64,000 bases of DNA, taken from assembly GCA_021732085.1 (NCBI GenBank), contig JAKFVQ010000006.1, forward strand, positions 62,001 to 126,000, read 5' to 3'. The notes beneath the pieces were generated by a model that was not told the DNA's origin, did no database searches, and was given only the letters and a program-made list of their open reading frames with translations. The DNA is from Candidatus Obscuribacterales bacterium (GTDB lineage Bacteria > Cyanobacteriota > Vampirovibrionia > Obscuribacterales > Obscuribacteraceae). Of the stretch, positions 17,413-25,418 are shown in pieces. Position 1 is the first letter of the stretch. Each line of letters starts with the position of its first letter. The position numbers and the translations under genes were made by a program.

Positions 17413-19082
17413 AAGACTTCGCTTCCCTATTTGCCGACCTAGATGGCACCACAAAAACGAATGAGAAGGTCTCTGCTCTCAAGCGCTATTTCGGAAAGGT
17501 GTCAAAGTCCGAAGCCGCCTGGGCTGTTTATTTTCTGACAGGACGCCGGATCAAACAATTGGTTAAATCCGGACAGCTTGCACGCTGGGCGGTCGATGAA
17601 GCGCAGATCCCAGATTGGTTATTTGATGATTGCTACGATATGGTCGGCGATCTCGGTGAAACAATTGCGTTGATTCTCCCATCGACTGACGCGCATGCAG
17701 AGGGATCGCTCGATTATTGGATCGAGGAAAAAGTGCACAAGCTGCGCGGGGCCAGCGAGCTCACACAAAAAGCCATTGTCTTGGAAGCTTGGAACAATTC
17801 AAGCGATCTTGAACGTTTTTTGTTCAACAAATTACTAACTGGAGCCTTTCGGGTAGGAGTCTCGCAGCAGCTCATAGTCAAGGCTCTGGCTGAGTTCTCG
17901 GGAATTGAGGCCAGAATCATATCCCAGCGCTTGATGGGAGATTGGAATCCCACACCTGAATTCTTTGAAAAATTGATTGATACCGATGGCGGTAGCGCCG
18001 ATCTAAGCAGACCCTATCCCTTTTATCTTGCATTTCCGCTAACGGAAAACGAAACACTGCTCTTGGGACCGGCTCCGAATTGGTTTGCTGAATGGAAATG
18101 GGATGGAATTCGCGCTCAGCTCATTAAACGAAACAACGAAATTACGATCTGGTCACGCGGCGAAGAATTGCTTACCGATCGTTTTCCGGAAATCGTGGAG
18201 GAAGCCGCCGGATTGAAAGATGGAGTAGTGCTCGATGGAGAAATACTTCCCTTCAAAGAAGGCGACGTACTGCCATTTCAAATGCTTCAAAAAAGGATAG
18301 GCAGAAAAAATCTCAGCAAAAAAATCCTAGACGAGATTCCAGTTGTCTTTATGGCTTACGACATACTTGAAGAAGACAGTAAAGACTTGCGCGATGAACC
18401 GCTGCGCGTCCGGCGTGAGCGGCTCGATCATGTCCTGAGCACTAGAGACAAAGTCGAGTCGCAACAAGAGTTCATGCAATTGCAACTGTTTGCACCCTGC
18501 ATGACTCAGCTCAGCCCAGCTTTGCGAGTGAGCCCAACTATGCAAGCACATTCCTGGGAAGAAATGAAAACAATCCGTGATACGGCATCAGCCATGAAAG
18601 TGGAAGGTCTGATGTTGAAGCATCGCGAATCGAAGTATGGAACGGGAAGACAAAAGGGATTTTGGTGGAAGTGGAAAGTAGATCCTTTCACAATTGATAC
18701 TGTGATGGTTGCGGCACAGCCTGGACATGGAAAGCGAGCCGGATTGTTTACGGATTACACGTTTGCTGTTTGGCAAGGCAACGAGTTAGTTCCAATTGCC
18801 AAAGCCTACTCGGGATTAACCGATGAGGAGATAAAAAGGGTTGATGCCTTCGTAAGAGAGAACACCACAGGTCGCTATGGTCCATTGCGCACCGTCAAAC
18901 CAACGCAAGTTTTTGAACTTGCTTTTGACGGATTGCAGGCTTCGACTCGGCACAAATCCGGAATAGCTTTGCGCTTTCCAAGAATACTACGCTGGCGTTT
19001 CGACAAGCCTGTAGCGGAAATCGACAGCGTGGATAGTGTTTCAAAGCTTATACCGCAAACACATTACCCAAATGGATTCTGA
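17409..19082 (+). CDS. ATP-dependent DNA ligase
   Basis: The 557-residue enzyme seals DNA nicks using ATP. The N-terminal third is the DNA-binding domain. The adenylation domain has the nucleophilic Lys in AEWKWDGIRAQL (near residue 230), then SRGEELLTDRFPE (motif III region DGEILPF), VEGLMLKH and the WWKWK motif. The OB-fold follows. Size and partner match the bacterial ligase that pairs with the upstream exonuclease, distinct from NAD-dependent LigA. Start and overlap support coupling. It probably works in repair rather than replication. Confidence 0.95.
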   Translation: MKDFASLFADLDGTTKTNEKVSALKRYFGKVSKSEAAWAVYFLTGRRIKQLVKSGQLARWAVDEAQIPDWLFDDCYDMVGDLGETIALILPSTDAHAEGSLDYWIEEKVHKLRGASELTQKAIVLEAWNNSSDLERFLFNKLLTGAFRVGVSQQLIVKALAEFSGIEARIISQRLMGDWNPTPEFFEKLIDTDGGSADLSRPYPFYLAFPLTENETLLLGPAPNWFAEWKWDGIRAQLIKRNNEITIWSRGEELLTDRFPEIVEEAAGLKDGVVLDGEILPFKEGDVLPFQMLQKRIGRKNLSKKILDEIPVVFMAYDILEEDSKDLRDEPLRVRRERLDHVLSTRDKVESQQEFMQLQLFAPCMTQLSPALRVSPTMQAHSWEEMKTIRDTASAMKVEGLMLKHRESKYGTGRQKGFWWKWKVDPFTIDTVMVAAQPGHGKRAGLFTDYTFAVWQGNELVPIAKAYSGLTDEEIKRVDAFVRENTTGRYGPLRTVKPTQVFELAFDGLQASTRHKSGIALRFPRILRWRFDKPVAEIDSVDSVSKLIPQTHYPNGF

Positions 19083-19168
19083 AAACTTCCACCAGGCGAA
19101 ACTTGCCTGAGCTGTGGCAAATTATTTTCCAAATGGAAGATCGGAGCGTGCAGCTCCAGGAAGCAGAG

Positions 19169-19858
19169 TTACCACTTGGGTCGCAAAGAATAATATCCAT
19201 TAGGGAAGGACGGGGCAACCTGCTCCCATCCGCTCAGGTATCTAGAATACACAGATTGGCGCTTTCTTGCTAAACCAATCTTCTCGTCCTCACTCATCCC
19301 TTGCGGATCGAGCAGTTCCCGTTTAGCTAATTCACGATAGTAGTCATCGTTGCTAAATTGGCGTTTACTAGCTAAATCAGCAATCTCCTCTTTGCTCATT
19401 CCATTTGGATCGAGCAACTCCCTTTTAGCCAGCTCACGATAATGATCGTCATCTCGGAACTGACGTTTGCTAGCTAAATCAGCCTTCTCCTCTTTGCTCA
19501 TTCCATCTGGATCAAGGAATTCCCGCTTTGCCATCTCCCGATAACGATCGTCGTCCCGAAACTGGCGTTTGCTTGCTAAGTCTGCCCTCTGCTCGGCGGT
19601 CATGCTCGCTGGATCCAGCCGTTCTTGCTTAGCCAGATCGCGATAATGCCCATCCTTAGGAAACTCCTGCCAGCTCTTGAGCGCGGACTGATCCTCCTTG
19701 CTCAACTCCGGTGCATGCCCAAACTCGGCAGCTCTTTGCCTGTCACATAGTTTGTCGAACTCATCTTCCTTTCCTGGAGCATGCGCTCCTTCAGAAGCTT
19801 CCGTCCTCACATCAGGGCATTCAGTCCTAAAAGACCTATCTCTCTCCAACTCAGCCAT
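19169..19858 (-). CDS. Tandem 34-residue repeat protein, charged
   Basis: I do not recognise the family. The 229-residue protein has about four consecutive repeats of 34 residues between roughly 60 and 205. Each has the skeleton D-x-Y-R-E-x-A-K-R-E-x-L-D-P, then G-M-S-x-E-E-x, then A-D-L-A-S-K-R-Q. The repeats are strongly helical and charged, suggesting a helical solenoid or extended scaffold. No signal peptide or membrane segment is present. AGGAG lies 8 nt upstream of ATG. The underlying DNA repeats (102 bp) are similar enough to recombine, so copy number may vary. Confidence 0.7.
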   Translation of the reverse strand: MAELERDRSFRTECPDVRTEASEGAHAPGKEDEFDKLCDRQRAAEFGHAPELSKEDQSALKSWQEFPKDGHYRDLAKQERLDPASMTAEQRADLASKRQFRDDDRYREMAKREFLDPDGMSKEEKADLASKRQFRDDDHYRELAKRELLDPNGMSKEEIADLASKRQFSNDDYYRELAKRELLDPQGMSEDEKIGLARKRQSVYSRYLSGWEQVAPSFPNGYYSLRPKW

Positions 19859-20010
19859 TACATTTACTCCTGCGATACGCCCACCCTTATGACAATGAAA
19901 ACACTGGCATAATGCAAATAGCGTGCAAAGCCGGAATGGCTGACTATAAAATAATTCCAGTTGTGGGAATTAGAAATAGACCGAGTACAGTTGGGACGAC
20001 TCTTAGGCGA

Positions 20011-20703
20011 TTACTTTTTCTCAGAGTCTTGCAAGAGTTTGAAGACCTGGCGCCTGATGCCATCGATCTTCTGCATATCGTCGTGAAGCAAAACGGCTTC
20101 CTTTGCGATAGTCATATTTTTCATCGTCTTCAATTCTTTGCTCATATTGAGCAAATTCATGTAGCGCGTCCGCGCATCAGCAAATAGCGGTCGGATGGTA
20201 TCGAGTAATGCTGTACCTTCGGTTCGAACACCGGGCGGTAACTGCAATCCATCTGTTAAGCTCGCGAAGATGGGGATCAATTTTCCGATTTGGTCCATGT
20301 AGTAATCCATCCACTTTTCCCGAATAGGAAGATAGGGACCGATTGCCATCATACCTGATGGATCCGGCAGTGCCGGAATAATGATACTGCCGACCACATC
20401 AGGGTCGCCTACGGAGATGTAGTTTTGTCTGGTGCATTCACCCATCAGCTCGAGGCTAGCACGCTGCATCTTTTTCAAGGAGTCGCCCATCTGACGCAAA
20501 CCTTCTGCGGCCTCTACATCGAGAGCTTTCACTGAACCTTGCAAAGCAGCTCCATCGCTGCCATTTGCTGCAGCAGAGCTTGCACTTGTGCTAGAGGGCG
20601 AGGATGCCGCAGAATCGGAGTTGGCATCAGCAGCTATTGCAGAAGGCACCGCAGATAGTGCCATCAAGAGAGAAACCCATTTAGACTTTTGCGATCTCAG
20701 CAT
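20011..20703 (-). CDS. Exported protein of unknown function
   Basis: A 230-residue protein with a signal peptide (VSLLMALSAVPSAIAA, cleavage near residue 25) and a Ser/Ala-rich linker to about residue 55. The mostly helical mature domain follows, including a segment with VGSIIIPALPDPSGMMAIGPYLP. I see no catalytic motif. AGGAAAAGGA precedes ATG. It is downstream of the ferrochelatase on the same strand with 81 bp between. Confidence 0.6.
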   Translation of the reverse strand: MLRSQKSKWVSLLMALSAVPSAIAADANSDSAASSPSSTSASSAAANGSDGAALQGSVKALDVEAAEGLRQMGDSLKKMQRASLELMGECTRQNYISVGDPDVVGSIIIPALPDPSGMMAIGPYLPIREKWMDYYMDQIGKLIPIFASLTDGLQLPPGVRTEGTALLDTIRPLFADARTRYMNLLNMSKELKTMKNMTIAKEAVLLHDDMQKIDGIRRQVFKLLQDSEKK

Positions 20704-20784
20704 TCCTTTTCCTCATTTATAAACATACATTCACGGATAACATCTATTTCCATTGCGCCCCATAGATCTGGGAAAGATCTTTCT

Positions 20785-21807
20785 TCAACTCCCTTTATGC
20801 TCGGTCGGGCGGTGACCAGCAGCTGGTAGCGGACGTCCGGAGGGACAACATTCCGGTCGGCAGGACGAAACACTTCCGGCGTTTGCGTTTACCGACTGCG
20901 TAACTACCAGGTCTCGAATCATCTCTATGAACAGAGGATGCCCCCCTGCAGTTCGAGCTCTGACGAAGTTCAAGCCGATTTCATCAGCAACAGCTCTTGC
21001 TTCAGTGTCCAAATCGTAGACAACTTCCATGTGATCGGAGACAAATCCAATTGGCTGAACTATTACATTTGCCGCTCCACGCGCTTTAATTGAATGCAAG
21101 TAATCACAAACGTCCGGTTCAAGCCACGCTTGCGTGGGCGGCCCACTGCGACTTTGAAAAACAAGATCAAAATTTTCCTGACCCACAGCAGAGGCAATTT
21201 TTGTGGCAGTCTCCATTAATTGATTTTTGTATTCACAACCGTCTGCCATCGCAACAGGAATGCTGTGCGCAGAAAATGCCAGCGAGAAATGATCGCTGTT
21301 CACTTTTGCAATCGCGTTTTTTAACTGGGCAACATTTGCTTCAATAAAGAGTGGATGCGCGTAGAATGGCGGAATTTTATCGACCTGCGGAGCACCATCG
21401 CCTAGCTCATTTCGAGCGCGTTCAATATCTTCGATGTATTGCCGACAGCTTGAAAAAGATGAATAAGCAGATGTCGCAAAAGAAATTGCACGCTTTATGC
21501 CATCGCGGCGCATTTCTTCAAGCGTATCTTTCAGGTAAGGCTTCCAATTACGGTTGCCCCAATAAACGGGCAAATTTGGACCTTGCAAGGCTAGTAACTC
21601 CTTCAAGTCCGCAATAATCTTTCGATTGTGCGCGTTTATTGGGCTGACACCACCAAAGATTTCATAATGGTGAGCGACCTCTTTCAGTCGCTCCTCCGGA
21701 ATGTTTCGGCCACGGGTTACGTTCCGCAAGAATGGCATGACATCTTCCACCCCCTCCGGACCACCGAAAGACTGAATCAAAATTGCATCATATGACGTTG
21801 AGTTCAT
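20785..21807 (-). CDS. hemH: Ferrochelatase (actinobacterial/coproporphyrin type)
   Basis: The enzyme inserts Fe2+ into a porphyrin in haem synthesis. The N-terminus (QSFGGPEGVEDVMPFLRNV, then HHYEIFGGVSPIN) is of the type seen in Actinobacteria and Firmicutes, whose enzymes use coproporphyrin III (CpfC). The catalytic His is in AFSAHSIP, and VQPIGFVSDHMEVVYDLD provides the conserved acidic site. The C-terminus has SCRPECCPSGRP, a Cys cluster like those that bind [2Fe-2S] in some ferrochelatases. I chose ATG 21807 (MNSTSYDAIL), about 340 residues; the frame could begin 20 codons earlier and would then overlap the divergent gene. Whether the substrate is copro- or protoporphyrin cannot be told from this window. 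Confidence 0.92.
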   Translation of the reverse strand: MNSTSYDAILIQSFGGPEGVEDVMPFLRNVTRGRNIPEERLKEVAHHYEIFGGVSPINAHNRKIIADLKELLALQGPNLPVYWGNRNWKPYLKDTLEEMRRDGIKRAISFATSAYSSFSSCRQYIEDIERARNELGDGAPQVDKIPPFYAHPLFIEANVAQLKNAIAKVNSDHFSLAFSAHSIPVAMADGCEYKNQLMETATKIASAVGQENFDLVFQSRSGPPTQAWLEPDVCDYLHSIKARGAANVIVQPIGFVSDHMEVVYDLDTEARAVADEIGLNFVRARTAGGHPLFIEMIRDLVVTQSVNANAGSVSSCRPECCPSGRPLPAAGHRPTEHKGS

Positions 21808-21861
21808 GGTGGGGAGCCTGCCTTGTGATATCAATTTGGCGTTAGCAAGGAAAACAATAAA

Positions 21862-22302
21862 ATGCAAAGAGGACTGAGCACGCTAATCGCCTGGGTTATT
21901 TTAACCGGGAGCGGCTTCGCATCTCCAGTATCAGCTGCAGATGCACGCTGGGCAGGCTATCTGCTGGATCGGTCCTGCGCCGAAAACTGCGTGAACCAGG
22001 GCTTTGGGGTTGACTTCGCCTCAACGCATAAAAAAGAATGTGCACTAAACGAGTCGTGCAGCAAAGCAGGCTACTCGATTCTCAGCAAGGGACAATGGTT
22101 TCAGCTCGATAAAAAAGGAACCGAGATCGCAAAGAAGCTTCTTGAAAAGAGCAAAAGCGACGAAGGGCATTTTGTGGTTGTGACCGGGGTTCTAAATAAG
22201 AATGCGACCCAAAAAGGCACAGAAGCTGCATCAAAGAAAGATGCAGCTTCGAACAAGAGTGAGATTGCTGTTTCGACGATGCGTGAAGTAGAGCATCAAT
22301 AG
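21862..22302 (+). CDS. Small exported Cys-containing protein
   Basis: A 146-residue protein with signal peptide (TLIAWVILTGSGFASPVSA, cleavage near 25). The mature part begins WAGYLLDRSCAENC and continues with KKECALNESCSKAGYSILSKGQWFQLD, a pattern seen in small secreted bacterial proteins of unknown function. Four Cys within about 30 residues may form disulfides or bind metal. The C-terminal 30 residues are Lys/Ala/Ser-rich. It is divergent from hemH and starts 54 bp from its preferred ATG. Confidence 0.6.
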   Translation: MQRGLSTLIAWVILTGSGFASPVSAADARWAGYLLDRSCAENCVNQGFGVDFASTHKKECALNESCSKAGYSILSKGQWFQLDKKGTEIAKKLLEKSKSDEGHFVVVTGVLNKNATQKGTEAASKKDAASNKSEIAVSTMREVEHQ

Positions 22303-22390
22303 CGCGTTCGCGTAGGGGGCTAATACACCTGCGCACAAGTATGCGCACTAAGCAACCCGTAGCGAATCTCTAATCCGCTTCAGCTTCCGC

Positions 22391-23437
22391 CTATCGGTGG
22401 CGGCGCTGCTGCTGCTGAGGCTGGTGTTGTTGCCACTGTCTATGCTGCTGCTGATGTGGATTAAATTGTGGTCTGTGCTGTTGCCACTGCTGCTGCTGTT
22501 GCTGTCTATGCTGCTGCCACTGCTGATGTGGTTGCTGTTGCCACTGTGGTCTGTGTTGTTGTTGCCACTGTTGCTGTTGATGATGCTGTTGCCATTGTGG
22601 TCTATGCTGCTGCTGTTGTTGATGCTGCCAACGCTGCTGCCACTGCTGTTGTTGTTGCCATTGCTGCTGTTGTTGCCAACGTTGTTGCTCTTGCTGGCGT
22701 TGCCACTGCTGCTGCTGCCACTGTTGTTGTTGCCATTGCTGCTGTTGCCATTGCCTGTTGTCGTATTGATTTCGGTAGTTATAGTTGTCGTAGTGGCCGC
22801 GACCGCCACCAAGAATCCGGCCGAGCACCATTCCGCCAATCACGGAACCGATGTTTCCACCATTGAAGATATTGCCACCGTAGCTATCGTAACCACCGCG
22901 ACGACCATACTGATCGTAGCCGCCCCAACGGTCATAGCCACCGCCATAGCGATCGTAGCCACCACCGTAGCGGTCATAACCGCCATAACCGCATGTATTC
23001 CAGCCTGAACGGCAAGAATTATACATGCCACCACGGTTCATGACGCCGCCAAGGACCGCCGATAGAATCTGCACTCCCATCTGAGCAGCAAAACGTCCGT
23101 CATCGCGACGACGATACTGCTGGTCATACTCATAATCATAATTAGGTTGACGCTGAGGCTGTGGCTTCGGAACGCAGCGCGTCTCCTCTGCACAGGGCTG
23201 CGGCGTGGTGCGCCGACGTACCGTGCTCTGGTCACCGCCAAAAGTATCGTTCTGCTCGATAACAACCCGGCTCGTGTCTACACGACTGTTGTCTTTTTCA
23301 AAACGTCCACCGTACGAAGGCGCCGGTATATCTGGCACCTGAATAATCGATCTCCCGCCAAGGTAATCCAGTGAGTCCAAACCAGGATCGACGAATTGCT
23401 GCGTGCGACTCTCTGCTCGGTCAATTTTATCCATAGA
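22391..23437 (-). CDS. Gln/Trp-rich, Gly/Tyr-rich low-complexity protein
   Basis: The 348-residue protein has three zones. Residues 1-130 are charged. Residues about 130-200 contain repeated GGYDRYGG units and a Gly/Ile-rich hydrophobic stretch. The last 120-130 residues are almost only Gln, Trp, His, Arg and Pro in QWQQQQ-type units. The composition resembles prion-like or phase-separating domains and adhesive matrix proteins. I chose ATG 23437 (MDKIDRAES), with AGGAG about 10 nt upstream; the open frame extends 70 codons further but that part is not gene-like. No signal peptide is visible at this start, so location is unknown. The opposite-strand Leu- and Ala-rich frames are artefacts of the repeats. 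Confidence 0.65.
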   Translation of the reverse strand, partial: SMDKIDRAESRTQQFVDPGLDSLDYLGGRSIIQVPDIPAPSYGGRFEKDNSRVDTSRVVIEQNDTFGGDQSTVRRRTTPQPCAEETRCVPKPQPQRQPNYDYEYDQQYRRRDDGRFAAQMGVQILSAVLGGVMNRGGMYNSCRSGWNTCGYGGYDRYGGGYDRYGGGYDRWGGYDQYGRRGGYDSYGGNIFNGGNIGSVIGGMVLGRILGGGRGHYDNYNYRNQYDNRQWQQQQWQQQQWQQQQWQRQQEQQRWQQQQQWQQQQQWQQRWQHQQQQQHRPQWQQHHQQQQWQQQHRPQWQQQPHQQWQQHRQQQQQQWQQHRPQFNPHQQQHRQWQQHQPQQQQRRHR

Positions 23438-24218
23438 AGGAATTCTCCTAACGCGGAAGCTGTAAGCCCAGCGCCCCCTAACCCATAACTCAATATTGAA
23501 TCCTTTCCTGTACGGTTGAACAATGGGAATACTCCCCCTTGAGCCCGGCCGAAGTGCGGGAAACCGTAACGGCAAGAGACGGTAAGTTTTGTGTGAATCG
23601 AGAATTGACGGCAGTTTTAGACTTCGCCTGGTCCCAGACCAGCACATTAAATGTAGTTAGGCGCCGGCCGTTTAATCTCGGACTATGCGATCTCAAATAG
23701 CTGCTTCACGACCCGGCAAAATCGGACGAAGGTAGATGTTCAAAGTCAAGTGGAATTTAAGTTCCATCGAGTTTCTACCAAGCCGCCCGTATGCACCTTT
23801 AATTTCCGCCCGCTCCCCAGGACCTCTTTGCGACTGGCATTTTTACACTCCCAAACGAGCCAGAATTTGAGCTTAAAAAAGGACAGGGCGCCTCCAAGTT
23901 AGCTTGCGAACAGCACCGCCAAGTAAACATGCACTCAATGCCAACGCAAAAACAGACCCACTATCAAAATCGAATAATTGACATCTATTTTTTATGCCGT
24001 ATAAGGCATATTCCTGGCCAGGATCTCTTATACGATTTGTTTGACAACTGTTTTTTATTCGAATTTCACTCTTAGCAATGTCCTCTGTTATCGATCTGGT
24101 AATCAGGCACCCCGGTTAGCTCTCTCTTGGTTAACGAACAAGAAAGCCAACGGCTGAGCTTCAGGCAAGTCATGGTGCTAGAATGCAGCTTGTTGTGCCT
24201 GCCCGATGGAGGGGCTTG
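23438..24218. other. Long intergenic region between divergent genes
   Basis: About 780 bases with no supported gene. A 68-codon antisense frame at 23490-23696 lacks start signals. The region holds the promoter candidate listed separately (23978-24005) and a second TTGACA at 24041-24046 without a clear -10. Short T- and A-rich runs occur from 23980 to 24060. An undetected small RNA is possible. Confidence 0.5.
23978..24009 (+). promoter_or_regulatory. Candidate promoter overlapping a palindrome
   Basis: A perfect TTGACA (23978-23983) and TATAAG (24000-24005) are spaced by 16 bp. The -10 lies inside the inverted repeat ATGCC-GTATAA-GGCAT (23994-24009), a plausible operator. It is about 210 bp upstream of the exported protein gene at 24219, implying a long leader. 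Confidence 0.45.
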
Positions 24219-25007
24219 ATGAAATCGCGATTTGCAGCCTTGACTAGACTATCAGCGCTTTTAGGGTTGTGTTTTTTCTCGGCTTCGGCAGCTTTTGCCG
24301 AGAACGGCTGGGCTGTTACCCAAATGTCTAAAGAGGCGTCTCTTTCAGGGAGCCTAACCTTATATATAACTCCCAGCGGAATGAGATCCATGGATCCCAA
24401 AAGCGGGCTGAACATGTTCACAAAGGGTCCAAACTGGACAATTGCAATTTTCAATGACAAGACAAAGCGGATTTATCAAAGCCCCTTACAGACATGGCTG
24501 ATGTCGTTCAAACAAAGAGGTCTCTCCGGGCGATTTGACGGAGCGACTTGGAGACGAGGCAAGGAAGGCGTAATCGGAGGCGTCAGGGCCTACGAATTTG
24601 TCATGGACCATCCGCCACCGATCAGAACGAATGCAAAAACATTAAATGGAAAAATGGCGAAGTTCGGCGGACTGAGTTCAGCCACCATGTGGGTTGCAGC
24701 TGACATTGCCACGCCACCGCAGGTCTCCGATCTATTGTCCAAACTCTACGGAGTTCCTGACTGCCAGCGCATCCCGTTGCGTGTGACCATGACTGAAATT
24801 GGCAAGCCACCAAAAGTAGCCGTGGATACGGTGCGCGTCGCACAAGTAAACGTGCCCGACAGCGTATTCGGTCTACCGCGCGGATATCAACCTGTTAGAC
24901 AGGACAGCGAAATCTTCATCGACAAGGAAAGTATGGATACGCTGGACGAGATGATGAAGGACCTCGACGCGCCAAGCACTCCACGAAGGCCACCAATTCG
25001 CCGCTAG
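24219..25007 (+). CDS. Exported protein of unknown function
   Basis: A 262-residue protein. ATG 24219 is chosen because GGAGGGG lies 6 nt upstream and it gives a signal peptide (LSALLGLCFFSASAAFA). An ATG 12 codons upstream lacks both. The mature domain resembles small beta-rich periplasmic proteins, with strands such as LYITPSGMRSMD, TIAIFNDKTKRIYQSP and GGVRAYEFVMD, in the manner of LolA/DUF4412-type folds. This is weak pattern recognition. A Pro/Arg-rich tail ends the protein. Function unknown. Confidence 0.6.
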   Translation: MKSRFAALTRLSALLGLCFFSASAAFAENGWAVTQMSKEASLSGSLTLYITPSGMRSMDPKSGLNMFTKGPNWTIAIFNDKTKRIYQSPLQTWLMSFKQRGLSGRFDGATWRRGKEGVIGGVRAYEFVMDHPPPIRTNAKTLNGKMAKFGGLSSATMWVAADIATPPQVSDLLSKLYGVPDCQRIPLRVTMTEIGKPPKVAVDTVRVAQVNVPDSVFGLPRGYQPVRQDSEIFIDKESMDTLDEMMKDLDAPSTPRRPPIRR

Positions 25008-25418
25008 TATAACGGTCCGCGGCGAGAATTAGAGCGCAGCTAGTGGGAGCGCAAGCTTCCAGCCTGATACGACTGTAGCGACTCTCAACACAAGCGCCGG
25101 TTGCAGCAGGCTCAGGAAGCAAAGTGCTTCAATCGAGTGCGACCCAATCGCACAAAGGAAAGCAGCCCCGAACAAAGCTCCCCCTGCGACCGCCGGCGTC
25201 TGGACGCCTTCCTATTGCATCGAGAATATTTTCCCAAGCAAAACAGATTCGGCAGAGTGGGAGCGGCTTCAACGCCAGCGAAAGTCTCTATATACCGCGA
25301 AGAATCCGGATATATTTTGTCACTTTCATTGATCTAATTCGTTGAGTGAAAGCATCCTGACGTATCAATTATTTCGACGCATCGATTCCTAACATCGATC
25401 TGCGATCAACGGATCGAG
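25008..25418. other. Intergenic region with hairpin repeats
   Basis: About 410 bases between convergent genes. It contains GGAGCGCAAGCTTCCAGCCT (around 25042-25061), related to the repeat at 1735-1813, and a hairpin GGCGT-CTGG-ACGCC (25195-25208). Two short frames (25101-25337, 25124-25345) show no coding character. No T-rich terminator is obvious. Confidence 0.5.

Noticed and set aside
22397..23008. Leu- and Ala-rich frames opposite the Gln/Trp-rich gene
   Set aside because: They are reverse-strand reflections of CAG/CAA-rich repeats, without start signals or plausible domains.
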